Shown here piece by piece: positions 32,429 to 41,117 of a DNA stretch of 41,117 nucleotides; the stretch's first letter is position 1, and every line of letters starts with the position of its first letter. A program made the position numbers and the translations under genes. The stretch comes from Clostridium sp. (GTDB lineage Bacteria; Bacillota; Clostridia; Clostridiales; Clostridiaceae). The notes below the pieces were generated by a model. That model saw only the letters and a program-made list of their open reading frames with translations, was not told where the DNA came from and ran no database searches. Location: positions 1 through 41,117 of the forward strand of contig JARIDB010000013.1 in assembly GCA_029257045.1 (NCBI GenBank). The letters run 5' to 3'.

Positions 32429-33130
32429 ATGGCAGTTATATCAATGAAACAATTATTAGAAGCAGGTGTACATTTCGGACACCAAACAAGAAGATGGAAC
32501 CCTAAGATGGCTCCTTATATATTTACAGAAAGAAATGGAATATATATAATAGACTTACAAAAAACTGTTAAAAAGGTTGACGAAGCTTATAACTTCATTA
32601 AAGAAGTTGCAGTATCAGGAAAAGATATTCTTTTCGTTGGAACTAAAAAACAAGCTCAAGAAGCTATTCAAGAAGAAGCAATAAGATCAAACATGCACTT
32701 CGTAAACAACAGATGGTTAGGTGGAATGTTAACAAACTTCCAAACTATTAAAAGAAGAATTAACAGATTAGAGTCTTTAAAGAAAATGGAAGAAGATGGA
32801 ACTTTTGACGTTCTTCCAAAGAAAGAAGTTACTCAATTAAAAGGTGAAATGGAAAAGTTAGAAAAGAACTTAGGCGGAATTAAGAACTTAGATGCTAATA
32901 ACATAGGAGCTATGTTCGTAGTAGACCCAAGAAAAGAAAAAAATGCTATATTAGAAGCTAAAATATTAGGAATCCCAGTTGTTGGTATTGTTGATACAAA
33001 CTGTGATCCAGAAGAAGTTGATTATGTAATTCCAGGAAATGATGATGCTATAAGAGCAGTTAAATTAATAACAGCTAAAATGGCTGATGGAATTATTGAA
33101 GGAAGACAAGGCGAGCAATTAGCTGAATAA
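32429..33130 (+). CDS. rpsB: 30S ribosomal protein S2
   Basis: S2 binds late to the 30S subunit, bridging head and body near the mRNA exit. The 233-residue protein shows [19 protein letters not shown], then [14 protein letters not shown] and the C-terminal [26 protein letters not shown] precedes the ATG. Codon choice is biased towards AAC, TTC and other C-ending codons, a mark of high expression not seen in neighbours such as codY. It pairs with tsf, with an attenuator-like hairpin between them. Confidence 0.98.
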   Translation: MAVISMKQLLEAGVHFGHQTRRWNPKMAPYIFTERNGIYIIDLQKTVKKVDEAYNFIKEVAVSGKDILFVGTKKQAQEAIQEEAIRSNMHFVNNRWLGGMLTNFQTIKRRINRLESLKKMEEDGTFDVLPKKEVTQLKGEMEKLEKNLGGIKNLDANNIGAMFVVDPRKEKNAILEAKILGIPVVGIVDTNCDPEEVDYVIPGNDDAIRAVKLITAKMADGIIEGRQGEQLAE

Positions 33131-33163
33131 TAAAATAATTAAAATAATAAAATAATTAAAATA
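33130..33163 (+). repeat. Exact 17-bp tandem duplication after rpsB
   Basis: ATAAAATAATTAAAATA occurs twice head to tail (33130-33146 and 33147-33163), beginning at the last base of rpsB. It is purely A/T and probably a replication-slippage product. Confidence 0.7.
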
Positions 33164-33167
33164 AAAT

Positions 33168-33199
33168 AAAGGTAGGTGAGTTAACTCATTTACCTTTTA
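33168..33199 (+). terminator. Attenuator-like hairpin between rpsB and tsf
   Basis: Bases 33168-33182 and 33183-33197 form a 15-bp inverted repeat (with wobbles) flanked by A and T runs. Partial termination here would set the S2 to EF-Ts ratio. A second small hairpin, AACC with GGTT, follows at about 33199-33213. Confidence 0.65.
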
Positions 33200-33236
33200 A
33201 CCTAAATGGGTTTATATATGTTAGGAGGAATACAGT

Positions 33237-34148
33237 ATGATTACTGCTCAATTAGTTAAGGAATTAAGAGATAAGACTGGTGCAGGAATGATGGACTGCA
33301 AAAAAGCTTTAACTGCATCTGAAGGCGATATAGAAAAAGCTGTTGAAATATTAAGAGAAAAGGGTTTAGCAGCTGCAGCTAAAAAAGCTGGAAGAGTTGC
33401 TGCTGAAGGTTTAGTAAAAACTTATATATCAGAAGATAATAAAATAGCTGGTATAGTTGAATTAAACTGCGAAACAGATTTCGTTGCTGCTAACGAAGAA
33501 TTTATAAATGTTGCTACAAGATTATCTGAAATGGCTTCAACTACAACAGTTGAAACAGTAGAAGAATTTGTTAATGAAAAATATGATGATAATGCTACAG
33601 TACAAGAAACGTTAACAGCTTTAATAGCTAAGTTAGGTGAAAACATGGCAGTTAGAAGATTTGCTAAATTCACTGTAAATAATGGTGTTGTTGAAAGTTA
33701 CGTTCACGGTGGTGGAAGAATTGGTGTTGTTGTTGAATTAGCAGCTGATTCAGATAATACTTCTGTATTAAAAGAAGTAGCTAAAGATGTTTGTATGCAA
33801 ATTGCTGCTACAAATCCAGAATTCTTAAGTAGTGAAGATGTAGATCAAGTTGCTTTAGAAAAAGAAAAAGAAATATATAGAGTTCAAGCTTTAAATGAAG
33901 GAAAACCAGAAAAGATAGTAGATAAAATGGTAATGGGAAGAATTCAAAAATATTATAAAGAAGTTTGTCTTTTAAATCAAGCATGGGTAAAAGATGGCGA
34001 TAAGAGTATAAGTAAATATCTTCAAGAAAAATCAAAAGAAATTGGTTCTCCAATAACTATTAATAAGTTTGTAAGATTCGAAAGAGGAGAAGGTATCGAA
34101 AAAGCTGAAGATAACTTCGCTGATGAAGTAGCTAAAATGACTAAGTAA
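33237..34148 (+). CDS. tsf: Elongation factor Ts
   Basis: EF-Ts exchanges GDP for GTP on EF-Tu. The 303-residue protein has the N-terminal UBA-like domain with [16 protein letters not shown], then the core with [15 protein letters not shown], where the TDFVA residues contact EF-Tu. The dimerisation region follows, with the C-terminal [17 protein letters not shown] precedes the ATG. It is downstream of rpsB as in nearly all bacteria and ends with a good terminator before pyrH. Confidence 0.98.
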   Translation: MITAQLVKELRDKTGAGMMDCKKALTASEGDIEKAVEILREKGLAAAAKKAGRVAAEGLVKTYISEDNKIAGIVELNCETDFVAANEEFINVATRLSEMASTTTVETVEEFVNEKYDDNATVQETLTALIAKLGENMAVRRFAKFTVNNGVVESYVHGGGRIGVVVELAADSDNTSVLKEVAKDVCMQIAATNPEFLSSEDVDQVALEKEKEIYRVQALNEGKPEKIVDKMVMGRIQKYYKEVCLLNQAWVKDGDKSISKYLQEKSKEIGSPITINKFVRFERGEGIEKAEDNFADEVAKMTK

Positions 34149-34152
34149 TACT

Positions 34153-34182
34153 AAGGAGGACACAAATTGTGTTCTCCTTTTT
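34153..34182 (+). terminator. tsf terminator
   Basis: AAGGAGGACACA (34153-34164) pairs with TGTGTTCTCCTT (34168-34179) with one wobble, followed by TTT. The left arm contains an SD-like AAGGAGG but no start codon follows it in range. Confidence 0.8.
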
Positions 34183-34212
34183 AAAAGTAGGAAAATAGAT
34201 GGAGGTACTAGT

Positions 34213-34929
34213 ATGGATGGTAGTAAGTATAAAAGAGTAATACTAAAAGTTTCAGGAGAAGCCTTGGCTGGAATAAATGGATTTGGGTTTGATTTTGATG
34301 TTGTAAAAAGAATTACATTAGAAGTAAAAGATCTTATTGAAATGGGCGTTGAAGTTGGCTTAGTAGTAGGTGGCGGAAACATTTGGAGAGGAAGAAGTGG
34401 AGAAGGAATGGATAGATCTCAAGCAGATCATATGGGAATGCTTGCGACTTGTATTAATGCCTTAGCACTGCAAGATTCTTTAGAACAAAATGGTGTTATG
34501 ACAAGAGTACAAACTGCTATAGAAATGAAAGAAATAGCTGAACCTTTTATTAGAAGAAGAGCTGTAAGACATTTAGAAAAGGGAAGAGTAGTTATTTTTG
34601 CAGCGGGAACAGGAAATCCATATTTCTCTACAGATACTACAGCGGCTTTAAGAGCAGCAGAGATTGAAGCCGATGTAATACTTTTAGCAAAAAAAGTTGA
34701 TGGAGTATATGATAAAGATCCATATAAGTACAATGATGCAAAGAAATATGATACACTAAATTACATAGAAGTTTTAGAAAAAGGATTACAAGTTATGGAT
34801 TCTACTGCTACTTCTTTATGTATGGATAACAATATTCCAATATTAGTATTTGGATTAGAGGAACCAGGAAATATTAAGAAAGCAATTTCTGGCCAAAAGA
34901 TAGGAACGTTAGTTTCAAGTAAAAAATAG
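34213..34929 (+). CDS. pyrH: UMP kinase
   Basis: UMP kinase makes UDP from UMP and ATP, feeding RNA, DNA and cell-wall precursor synthesis. This 238-residue hexameric amino-acid-kinase-fold protein shows [39 protein letters not shown] and [25 protein letters not shown] precedes the ATG. frr follows 9 bases after the stop. Placement after tsf and before frr is the classic rpsB-tsf-pyrH-frr order. Confidence 0.98.
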   Translation: MDGSKYKRVILKVSGEALAGINGFGFDFDVVKRITLEVKDLIEMGVEVGLVVGGGNIWRGRSGEGMDRSQADHMGMLATCINALALQDSLEQNGVMTRVQTAIEMKEIAEPFIRRRAVRHLEKGRVVIFAAGTGNPYFSTDTTAALRAAEIEADVILLAKKVDGVYDKDPYKYNDAKKYDTLNYIEVLEKGLQVMDSTATSLCMDNNIPILVFGLEEPGNIKKAISGQKIGTLVSSKK

Positions 34930-34938
34930 GAGGTTTAT

Positions 34939-35496
34939 ATGATTAAAGATATTACTAAGACATTAGAAGAGAAAATGAAAAAAACAATATCTGTATTAAA
35001 AACTGATTTATCAACAATGAAAGCTGGTAGAGCAAATCCTACAATGCTTGATAGAATTCAAGTTAATTACTATGGAAGTCCATGTCCTTTATCACAGGTT
35101 GCAAATATATCTGCTCCGGAACCAAGAGTTTTAGTTATTTCTCCTTGGGAGAAAAGCTTAATAAAGGATATAGAAAAGGCAATATTAGTTTCAGATTTAG
35201 GCATTAATCCATCAAATGATGGAGCTATAATAAGATTGGTTGTTCCAGAACTTACAGAAGAAACAAGAAAGATTCTTGTTAAGAATGTAAAGAAAGCTGG
35301 AGAAGAATCTAAAATAGCTTTAAGATCAATAAGAAGAGATGCAAATGATAAGGTTAAAAATTTGAAAAAGGATGGGGACATATCTGAAGATGAGGTAAAA
35401 ACTTCAGAAGATAAAATTCAAAAGATAACAGATTCATCTGTTAAAGAAATAGATTCAATAATTTTGGCAAAAGAAAAAGAGATAATGTCAATTTAA
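34939..35496 (+). CDS. frr: Ribosome recycling factor
   Basis: RRF, with EF-G, splits post-termination ribosomes. The 185-residue two-domain protein shows [49 protein letters not shown] and [16 protein letters not shown]. Its AGGAGG overlaps the pyrH stop (TAGGAGG). A GC-containing terminator overlaps its stop codon, so uppS downstream needs read-through or an unseen promoter. Confidence 0.98.
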   Translation: MIKDITKTLEEKMKKTISVLKTDLSTMKAGRANPTMLDRIQVNYYGSPCPLSQVANISAPEPRVLVISPWEKSLIKDIEKAILVSDLGINPSNDGAIIRLVVPELTEETRKILVKNVKKAGEESKIALRSIRRDANDKVKNLKKDGDISEDEVKTSEDKIQKITDSSVKEIDSIILAKEKEIMSI

Positions 35497-35521
35497 AACC
35501 TGCTCTTTAGCAGGTTTTTTT
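35495..35521 (+). terminator. frr terminator
   Basis: AAAACCTGCT (35495-35504) pairs with AGCAGGTTTT (35509-35518) around CTTT, followed by TTT. The stem starts inside the frr stop codon. Confidence 0.85.
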
Positions 35522-35550
35522 CCATATACTTAATAATTGGAGGAGAAACT

Positions 35551-36306
35551 ATGCTAGATGTTTTTAAAATAAATAAAAACAAAAATAATGATATGGTTTT
35601 AGACAAAAATAATATTCCTAAGCATATAGCCATAATTATGGATGGAAACGGAAGATGGGCTAAGAAAAGAAAACTTCCAAGAACAATGGGGCATAAAGCT
35701 GGAGTGGAAAGCATAAGGAAAATAGTTAGAGAAGCACAGAATATAGGAATTAAATATTTGACCTTATATGCTTTTTCAACAGAAAATTGGAAAAGACCAC
35801 AAGAGGAAGTTTCTGCACTTATGAAACTTTTAATTCAATATTTAAAAAGTGAACTTGGAGAACTAAATAGAAATGGAGTTTCTATAAATATCTTAGGAGA
35901 TATAACAAAACTTCCAAAAGAAGCTCAAAATGAAATAGAAGATGCTGTAGTAAAAACAAAAGATAATAAAGGTATAGTTTTGAACATAGCCTTTAATTAT
36001 GGTGGTAGAGATGAAATAATAAGGGCAGTAAAATTAATAGGTAAGGATATTTTAAATTCTAATTTAAATTTAGAAACTATTGATGAAAAAGTATTTGAAA
36101 GTTATTTATATACAGCAAATATTCCAGATCCTGATTTAATAATAAGACCATCTGGAGAAAAAAGAATAAGTAACTTTTTACTATGGCAATGTGCTTACTC
36201 GGAATTTTGGTATTCAAATATATTTTGGCCAGATTTTACTGAAAGTAATCTGCATGAGGCAATAATTGAATATCAAAATAGAGATAGAAGATATGGTGGA
36301 GTATAA
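35551..36306 (+). CDS. uppS: Isoprenyl transferase (undecaprenyl diphosphate synthase family)
   Basis: This enzyme condenses isopentenyl diphosphate units in cis onto farnesyl diphosphate, making the C55 carrier lipid for peptidoglycan and other wall polymers. The 251-residue protein shows HIAIIMDGNGRWAKKR with catalytic Asp31, TLYAFSTENWKRP, FNYGGRDEI and DLIIRPSGEKRISNFLLWQ. GGAGGAG precedes the ATG. cdsA follows 18 bases later, and the isoprenoid-precursor genes dxr and ispG are further down, so substrate supply and use are encoded together. Confidence 0.97.
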   Translation: MLDVFKINKNKNNDMVLDKNNIPKHIAIIMDGNGRWAKKRKLPRTMGHKAGVESIRKIVREAQNIGIKYLTLYAFSTENWKRPQEEVSALMKLLIQYLKSELGELNRNGVSINILGDITKLPKEAQNEIEDAVVKTKDNKGIVLNIAFNYGGRDEIIRAVKLIGKDILNSNLNLETIDEKVFESYLYTANIPDPDLIIRPSGEKRISNFLLWQCAYSEFWYSNIFWPDFTESNLHEAIIEYQNRDRRYGGV

Positions 36307-36324
36307 TAAATTAGAGGTGAAAAA

Positions 36325-37110
36325 ATGAAGTTAAATAGCAGGTATTTAGGAGCATTATTTATTGCACCATTTATACTATTTGTATTTTTAGGTGGAACTT
36401 GGTTAAAGGCTTTTACCTTTGTAATTTCAATTTGTGGATTATATGAGTTTTATAAAGCTTTAAAAGTGAAGGGATTTAGACCTATCCCTATATTTGGTTA
36501 TGGACTTTTATTAATTTTTTATATTTTAGGTATAGAGCTTAATAAGATTATGTATATATTTATTTTATTATCTGTATTATTAATGACTTTACCAATAATA
36601 AATATAAAGTACACATTTATTGATATTTCAATAAGTATTTTAGGCTTTTTATATGTTGGAATTCTGTTTAGTTTTATTCCTATGGTAAGTGATAAAGTTA
36701 ATGGAGAATACTTGGTATGGCTTATATTTATAGGATCCTGGATGGCTGATACATTAGCTTATTATTCGGGGAAATATTTAGGAAAGAAAAAGTTATGCCC
36801 AGAGGTTAGCCCAAACAAAACTATAGCAGGTTCAATAGGTGGATTTATAGGTAGTGTTTTAGGATGTGGAATTTATGGATACTTAGTTCCAACTAATATT
36901 TTATTAATACATTTTATATTAATAGGAGCTTTATGTGGAATTATGGGACAGTTTGGAGATTTGGTAGCTTCATCTATTAAGCGATATGTGGGAATTAAAG
37001 ATTATAGTAACTTAATTCCAGGGCATGGGGGGATTCTTGATAGATTTGATTCTATATTATTTAACTCACTAGTTGTATTTTATTATTTAACTTTTATAGT
37101 TAATATTTAA
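36325..37110 (+). CDS. cdsA: Phosphatidate cytidylyltransferase
   Basis: CdsA makes CDP-diacylglycerol from phosphatidic acid and CTP in the membrane, the precursor of phosphatidylglycerol and related lipids. The 261-residue protein has seven or so membrane segments. The family signature lies near the C-terminus: SSIKRYVGIKDYSNLIPGHG followed by GILDRFDS. A conserved FIGSWMADTLAYYSGKYLGK is in the middle. GAGGTG precedes the ATG. A strong terminator follows, splitting this gene from dxr. Confidence 0.97.
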   Translation: MKLNSRYLGALFIAPFILFVFLGGTWLKAFTFVISICGLYEFYKALKVKGFRPIPIFGYGLLLIFYILGIELNKIMYIFILLSVLLMTLPIINIKYTFIDISISILGFLYVGILFSFIPMVSDKVNGEYLVWLIFIGSWMADTLAYYSGKYLGKKKLCPEVSPNKTIAGSIGGFIGSVLGCGIYGYLVPTNILLIHFILIGALCGIMGQFGDLVASSIKRYVGIKDYSNLIPGHGGILDRFDSILFNSLVVFYYLTFIVNI

Positions 37111-37140
37111 AATTAAAACTTTTATTAAATGAATTATTAT

Positions 37141-37191
37141 AAATATCGGATAGTAAGTATAATATAAATATTTACTATCCGATATTTTTAT
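37141..37191 (+). terminator. cdsA terminator
   Basis: A perfect 16-bp stem (37141-37156 with 37172-37187) encloses a 15-base A+T loop and is followed by TTATTT. Confidence 0.8.
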
Positions 37192-37259
37192 TTATATAAA
37201 GGTTATGTATTAAGAGTATTAATAATATAATTTAATAATAATAATAAAGAGGTATTAAT

Positions 37260-38213
37260 ATGGAACTTTACCTAAAGTATAAAAAAATAATAAATCTGAT
37301 AATAAATTTAGGGATTATTTATTTCTTTACTATGATAATAAAAAGTTATTTTACTCCTTTTTTTATTATTATAATATTATTTTTAATATCTAATCCAATA
37401 TTTAAAATTATATCTAAAAAAGTTAGTATAAAACTAAGTGCTTTAGTTACTATATCCTTAGTAAATATAATATTTTTAATAGTTATATTTTTCTTTGGGA
37501 AATACATAATAAATTTCTTGAATAATGTTTATATAAAGAACATAAAGGAAATTTACTATATTTTAGAAAGAGGAAAAGACTTTTTTAATTTAAATCCAGA
37601 AAAAACAATAAGAACAATAAATTCAATTTTAAATAGCGAACTCTTAATTCAGGGTATAATAATTACTAGTGAAAGTATTATGGGATATTTTTTAAGTAAT
37701 TTAATTACATATTTTTTATTAGTAGATAAAAAGGATTTTTATAAATTTTTAGAAAAAGCAATTTCTAAAGATTTTACTTTAATTACAATAAATAAAATAA
37801 AAAAGTTAGCAGAAGTTTTAAAACTAGAAATATATTTAGTTTTTTTAAGCGCAAGTATATTAATGATAGGATTTAGATGCCTTCAAATAGAAAAATCGCT
37901 ATTCTTAGCTGTTTTATGTGCTGTTTTAGATATATTACCTTTTGTTGGAACGACAATTGTTTTTATACCAATTATAATATACAATATTATAATAAAGAGA
38001 TATCTAGTAGTTATAGGGCTTATTTTAATTTACATTCTTGAGAGATTTACAAGAGAAATATTAGAAGCTAAGTTTTTAAGTAGTAAACTAGAATTACATC
38101 CTATAGTTATAATAATTTCTATTTATATAGGGGTAAAGATTTTTGGATTAATAGGTATTGTTGCAGGTCCAATTTATAGCATAATAGCAAAAGATACAAT
38201 ATATAATAACTAA
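37260..38213 (+). CDS. AI-2E family transporter (PerM/YtvI-like permease)
   Basis: This 317-residue integral membrane protein has seven to eight hydrophobic segments. The C-terminal half carries the family pattern: LDILPFVGTTIVFIPIIIY, then LERFTREILEAKFLSSKLEL, HPIVIIISIYIGVKIFG and GIVAGPI. Family members have been proposed to export small molecules or exchange ions; the substrate here cannot be told. It is shorter than the usual 340-370 residues, mainly in the N-terminal half, and very rich in Ile and Lys. It sits between cdsA and dxr, genes often adjacent in other bacteria, after a strong terminator and 21 bases before dxr. GAGG precedes the ATG. Confidence 0.82.
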   Translation: MELYLKYKKIINLIINLGIIYFFTMIIKSYFTPFFIIIILFLISNPIFKIISKKVSIKLSALVTISLVNIIFLIVIFFFGKYIINFLNNVYIKNIKEIYYILERGKDFFNLNPEKTIRTINSILNSELLIQGIIITSESIMGYFLSNLITYFLLVDKKDFYKFLEKAISKDFTLITINKIKKLAEVLKLEIYLVFLSASILMIGFRCLQIEKSLFLAVLCAVLDILPFVGTTIVFIPIIIYNIIIKRYLVVIGLILIYILERFTREILEAKFLSSKLELHPIVIIISIYIGVKIFGLIGIVAGPIYSIIAKDTIYNN

Positions 38214-38234
38214 GACAAAAAAATAGGAGGGAAA

Positions 38235-39395
38235 ATGATAAATATTTCAATTTTAGGGGCCACAGGCTCGATAGGGACACAAACTCTTGATGTAATAAGA
38301 GCTTCAGAGGAAGATATAAATCTTGTAGGAATAACAGCTAATTCTTCTGTTAATAAGATAATACAAATAATAGAAGAATTTAAACCTAAATATGTAGCTA
38401 TGATGGATATAGATAGTGGTGAAAAAATTAAAAAATATGTTTTTGAAAATAACCTAAACATTGTTGTTTATAATGGTCTAGAAGGATTAGAGAAAATAGC
38501 AACATTAGATGAGATAGATATGGTAGTTACTTCAGTAGTTGGAATGATAGGGTTAACCCCTACTATAAAAGCTATAGAAGCTAGAAAAGATATAGCTTTA
38601 GCTAATAAGGAAACCTTAGTTGTAGCAGGTGAATTAGTAATTAAAAAGGCAAAGGAATATGGTGTTAATATATATCCAGTGGATTCAGAGCATAGTGCAA
38701 TATTTCAAGCTTTAAGCGGATATGAACATAAGGATATAAGTAAAATTATACTTACAGCCTCTGGGGGACCCTTTAGAGGAAAGACTATAAAGGATTTAGA
38801 AAAAGTAACGGTCAAAGATGCTTTAAAACATCCAAAGTGGAATATGGGACAAAAGATTTCTATAGATTCTGCAACATTAATGAATAAAGGTCTTGAAGTA
38901 ATAGAAGCTCATTATTTATTTGATTGTGATTATGATAATATTGAAGTAGTGGTTCACCCACAAAGTATCATACATTCAATGGTAGAATATAAAGATGCTA
39001 GTGTAATTGCGCAACTTGGTACAACGGATATGAAACTTCCAATTCAATATGCTATAAATAAAAAGGTAAGAAAGAATCCTATTGCAAAAAAAATTAATTT
39101 TTATGAAATAGGAGAATTAACTTTTGAAAAGCCTGATATGGAAACTTTCAAATGTCTAAAACTTGCTTATAAAGTTGGGAGAGAGGGTAAATTAGCACCG
39201 TGTATATTAAATAGTGCTAATGAAGAAGCTGTAGCTTTATTGCTTGAAGAAAAAATAGAGTTTTTAATTGTATCAGAAATAATAGAAAAAACCTTAGAAA
39301 AGTTTGAGGAAGAAAAAGCAAAAGAAGTAACGATAGATAATATTATCTATCTTGATAAAAAGGTGAGAGAATTTATTAGATTTAATTGGTGTTAG
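38235..39395 (+). CDS. dxr: 1-deoxy-D-xylulose-5-phosphate reductoisomerase
   Basis: Dxr converts DXP to 2-C-methyl-erythritol 4-phosphate with NADPH, the committed step of the MEP isoprenoid pathway. In the 386-residue protein the NADPH-binding SILGATGSIGTQTLDVIR is near the N-terminus. VDSEHSAIFQAL and ASGGPFRG mark the metal and substrate site, with the HPKWNMGQKISIDSATLMNK stretch following. AGGAGGG precedes the ATG. The stop overlaps the ribosome binding site of rseP. With ispG nearby, two steps of the MEP pathway are in this window. Confidence 0.98.
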   Translation: MINISILGATGSIGTQTLDVIRASEEDINLVGITANSSVNKIIQIIEEFKPKYVAMMDIDSGEKIKKYVFENNLNIVVYNGLEGLEKIATLDEIDMVVTSVVGMIGLTPTIKAIEARKDIALANKETLVVAGELVIKKAKEYGVNIYPVDSEHSAIFQALSGYEHKDISKIILTASGGPFRGKTIKDLEKVTVKDALKHPKWNMGQKISIDSATLMNKGLEVIEAHYLFDCDYDNIEVVVHPQSIIHSMVEYKDASVIAQLGTTDMKLPIQYAINKKVRKNPIAKKINFYEIGELTFEKPDMETFKCLKLAYKVGREGKLAPCILNSANEEAVALLLEEKIEFLIVSEIIEKTLEKFEEEKAKEVTIDNIIYLDKKVREFIRFNWC

Positions 39396-39406
39396 GAGGA
39401 AATATA

Positions 39407-40426
39407 TTGTATATAATTTATGCTATATTAGGCTTTAGTTTGCTTATTATCGTTCATGAATTTGGACATTTTATAATGGCAAAAGTTAATGGAATAAGAG
39501 TTGAAGAATTTTCTATTGGAATGGGTCCGAAGATTTTTTCTGTTAAAGGAAAAGAAACAAAATTTTCATTAAGTTTGTTTCCTATAGGAGGATATGTTAA
39601 AATGCTAGGGGAAGAAGAAGACGTAGAAGATGAAAGAAGTTTTTCATCAAAGTCTCCTCTAAGAAGAATAAGTGTAATTGTTGCGGGAGCATTTATGAAT
39701 TTTTTACTTGCTTTAGTTATATTTACATTAGTACTAAGTAAATTTGGATACAAACTTCCAGTGGTTAATGAATTAGTTGAAGGATCACCAGCTATAGAAG
39801 CTGGACTTCAAGAAGGGGATAAATTTTTAATGGCTGATGGCGAAAAAATAAGGTCATCAGATGATCTTTATATAGCCATAAATATGGCAAAAGGAAACGC
39901 TATTGATTTCATGATAGATAGAAATGGAGAAAAGTTTGAATATAATATAACTCCAGAATTAATTAAAGAAAATAATAGTGAAAGATATATGATAGGATTT
40001 AGTTTTAAAACTGTTGATAATCCTACGATTTTAGAAAGCTTTAAACAAAGTTTAAAAGAAACAAGAGCCACAATAATTCAAACTTATAAAAGTTTAAAAC
40101 TTATGGTAACAGGAAAAGTAAATTTAAAAACTGATGTTGGTGGTCCAGTATCAATAATAAGGATGTCAAGTTCAGTAGCTAAAAGTGGTATATGGAATCT
40201 TTTATACTTTATTGCTTATATAAGTATAAATCTTGCAGTATTTAATATGCTACCTTTCCCAGCTTTAGATGGAGGATGGACAGTAATATTATTAGTAGAA
40301 CTTATTACTAGAAGAAAGGTACCAGATAAGATAGTTGCAGCAGTAAATTATGCGGGAATGATGCTTTTATTTGGAGTTATGATACTAGTGACGATAAAGG
40401 ATATATTATTCCCTATACAATTATAG
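39407..40426 (+). CDS. rseP: RIP metalloprotease RseP (site-2 protease family)
   Basis: RseP is a membrane-embedded zinc protease cutting anti-sigma factors and signal peptide remnants. The zinc ligands are in HEFGH at 17-21 of a first membrane segment, and the third ligand is in PFPALDGGW near 283-289. A PDZ domain lies between (about 110-190, with VVNELVEGSPAIEAGLQEGD). I choose TTG 39407, six bases after AGGAGGA, giving the typical start MYIIYAILGFSLLIIVHE and 339 residues; the TTG at 39386 and GTG at 39389 lie upstream of that binding site. ispG follows 11 bases later, as in many Firmicutes. Confidence 0.96.
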   Translation: MYIIYAILGFSLLIIVHEFGHFIMAKVNGIRVEEFSIGMGPKIFSVKGKETKFSLSLFPIGGYVKMLGEEEDVEDERSFSSKSPLRRISVIVAGAFMNFLLALVIFTLVLSKFGYKLPVVNELVEGSPAIEAGLQEGDKFLMADGEKIRSSDDLYIAINMAKGNAIDFMIDRNGEKFEYNITPELIKENNSERYMIGFSFKTVDNPTILESFKQSLKETRATIIQTYKSLKLMVTGKVNLKTDVGGPVSIIRMSSSVAKSGIWNLLYFIAYISINLAVFNMLPFPALDGGWTVILLVELITRRKVPDKIVAAVNYAGMMLLFGVMILVTIKDILFPIQL

Positions 40427-40437
40427 GAGATGAAATA

Positions 40438-41117
40438 ATGGAAAGAAAAAAAACAAGAAAAGTTAAAGTTGGAAGTTGTTATGTTGGTGGAGACTCTAGA
40501 GTTTCGATTCAATCAATGACTAATACAGATACAAGAGATGTAGAAGCAACTTTAAATCAAATAAATGAATTACACAAAGCTGGTTGTGAAATTATAAGAT
40601 GTGCGGTTCCGGATATTGAAGCAGCGGAAGCTTTAAAGGGGATTTGTAGTAATTCACCTATTCCAGTAGTTGCAGATATACATTTTGATTATAAATTAGC
40701 ATTAGCAGCTATTAAAAATGGTGTTTCAGCTTTAAGAATTAATCCTGGGAATATTGGAAATGAAATAAAGGTTAGAGCTGTTGCGGAAGCGGCAAAGGAA
40801 AAAGGTATTCCAATAAGAATAGGAGTTAACTCAGGTTCTTTAGAAAAAGATATATTGAAAAGAGATGAAAAGCCTACAGCTAAAGGCTTAGTTGAATCTG
40901 CTTTAAGACATGTTAAAATTTTAGAAGATTTAGAGTTTTATGATATTGTTATTTCAATAAAGTCTTCTGATGTAGTAATGATGATAGAAGCTTATAGATT
41001 AATGAGTAAATCTTGTAATTACCCTCTACATTTAGGAGTAACTGAATCAGGAACACCTTTTAGAGGTACAATAAAATCAAGTATAGGCCTTGGAACTTTA
41101 CTTGCAGAAGGAATAGG
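40438..41117 (+). CDS. ispG: 4-hydroxy-3-methylbut-2-en-1-yl diphosphate synthase, truncated by the window end
   Basis: IspG (GcpE) is the iron-sulfur enzyme that converts MEcPP to HMBPP, the penultimate MEP-pathway step. The ATG at 40438 follows TAGGAGATG. The 226 residues visible show KVGSCYVGGDSRVSIQSMTN, PVVADIHFDYKLAL, ALRINPGNIG and LHLGVTESGTPFRG. The reading frame is open to the last base. The C-terminal region with the 4Fe-4S cysteines lies beyond the window, so length and intactness cannot be judged. Confidence 0.97.
   Translation, partial: MERKKTRKVKVGSCYVGGDSRVSIQSMTNTDTRDVEATLNQINELHKAGCEIIRCAVPDIEAAEALKGICSNSPIPVVADIHFDYKLALAAIKNGVSALRINPGNIGNEIKVRAVAEAAKEKGIPIRIGVNSGSLEKDILKRDEKPTAKGLVESALRHVKILEDLEFYDIVISIKSSDVVMMIEAYRLMSKSCNYPLHLGVTESGTPFRGTIKSSIGLGTLLAEGI

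Noticed and set aside
1-41117. Mobile element, CRISPR array, toxin-antitoxin pair or defence system
   Set aside because: All long frames are accounted for by housekeeping genes. There are no transposase or integrase motifs, no regularly spaced repeats and no pair of small genes with such features.

Overview
The window is a block of core chromosome from a low-GC, spore-forming Firmicute, most likely Clostridium sensu stricto. The evidence is very A+T-rich sequence, strong AGGAGG ribosome binding sites, sporulation genes (spoVM, ylbJ), a phosphotransacetylase/acetate kinase pair, CodY, and clostridial gene order around smc-ftsY-ffh and rpsB-tsf-pyrH-frr-uppS-cdsA-dxr-rseP-ispG. I see no phage, insertion sequence, CRISPR array, rRNA or tRNA gene, and no defence island. 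No gap between genes exceeds 300 bases.

Layout. 1-4700: the tail of the spoVM locus, reverse-strand rpmB, then an Asp23-family gene, fakA and recG. 4700-8800: rsmD, coaD and a coiled-coil protein gene, facing reverse-strand tmcAL and ylbJ. 9000-11250: pta-ackA. 11300-13500: yceD-rpmF-plsX, then acpP. 13550-20050: rnc, a radical SAM gene, a 30-residue membrane protein gene, smc and ftsY. 20080-24190: ylxM-ffh-rpsP-khpA, rimM-trmD and rplS. 24300-31270: rbgA-rnhB, reverse-strand yraN, then yifB-dprA-topA. 31330-32210: codY. 32290-40430: rpsB-tsf, pyrH-frr, uppS-cdsA, an AI-2E-family permease gene, dxr and rseP. 40438 to the end: ispG, cut off by the window.

The genes serve a few linked jobs: ribosome synthesis and maturation (L28, L32, S16, L19, S2, EF-Ts, RRF, RimM, RsmD, TrmD, RbgA, RNase III); protein targeting (Ffh, FtsY); chromosome upkeep (SMC, TopA, RecG, RNase HII, DprA); phospholipid and isoprenoid synthesis (FakA, PlsX, ACP, CdsA, Dxr, IspG, UppS); and acetate metabolism (Pta, AckA, TmcAL).

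The unusual content is in the RNA between genes rather than in the proteins. A long near-perfect hairpin lies just upstream of the RNase III gene and looks like an autoregulatory processing site. In two genes (khpA, topA) the Shine-Dalgarno sequence is far from the start codon and a hairpin fills the gap. A 17-bp stem with a G-rich loop lies in the rbgA leader and matches no RNA family I recognise. coaD lacks a conventional, well-placed start codon. CodY-like boxes lie upstream of pta and in the codY leader. Two very small genes are present: spoVM, lacking one base at the window edge, and the 30-residue gene before smc.
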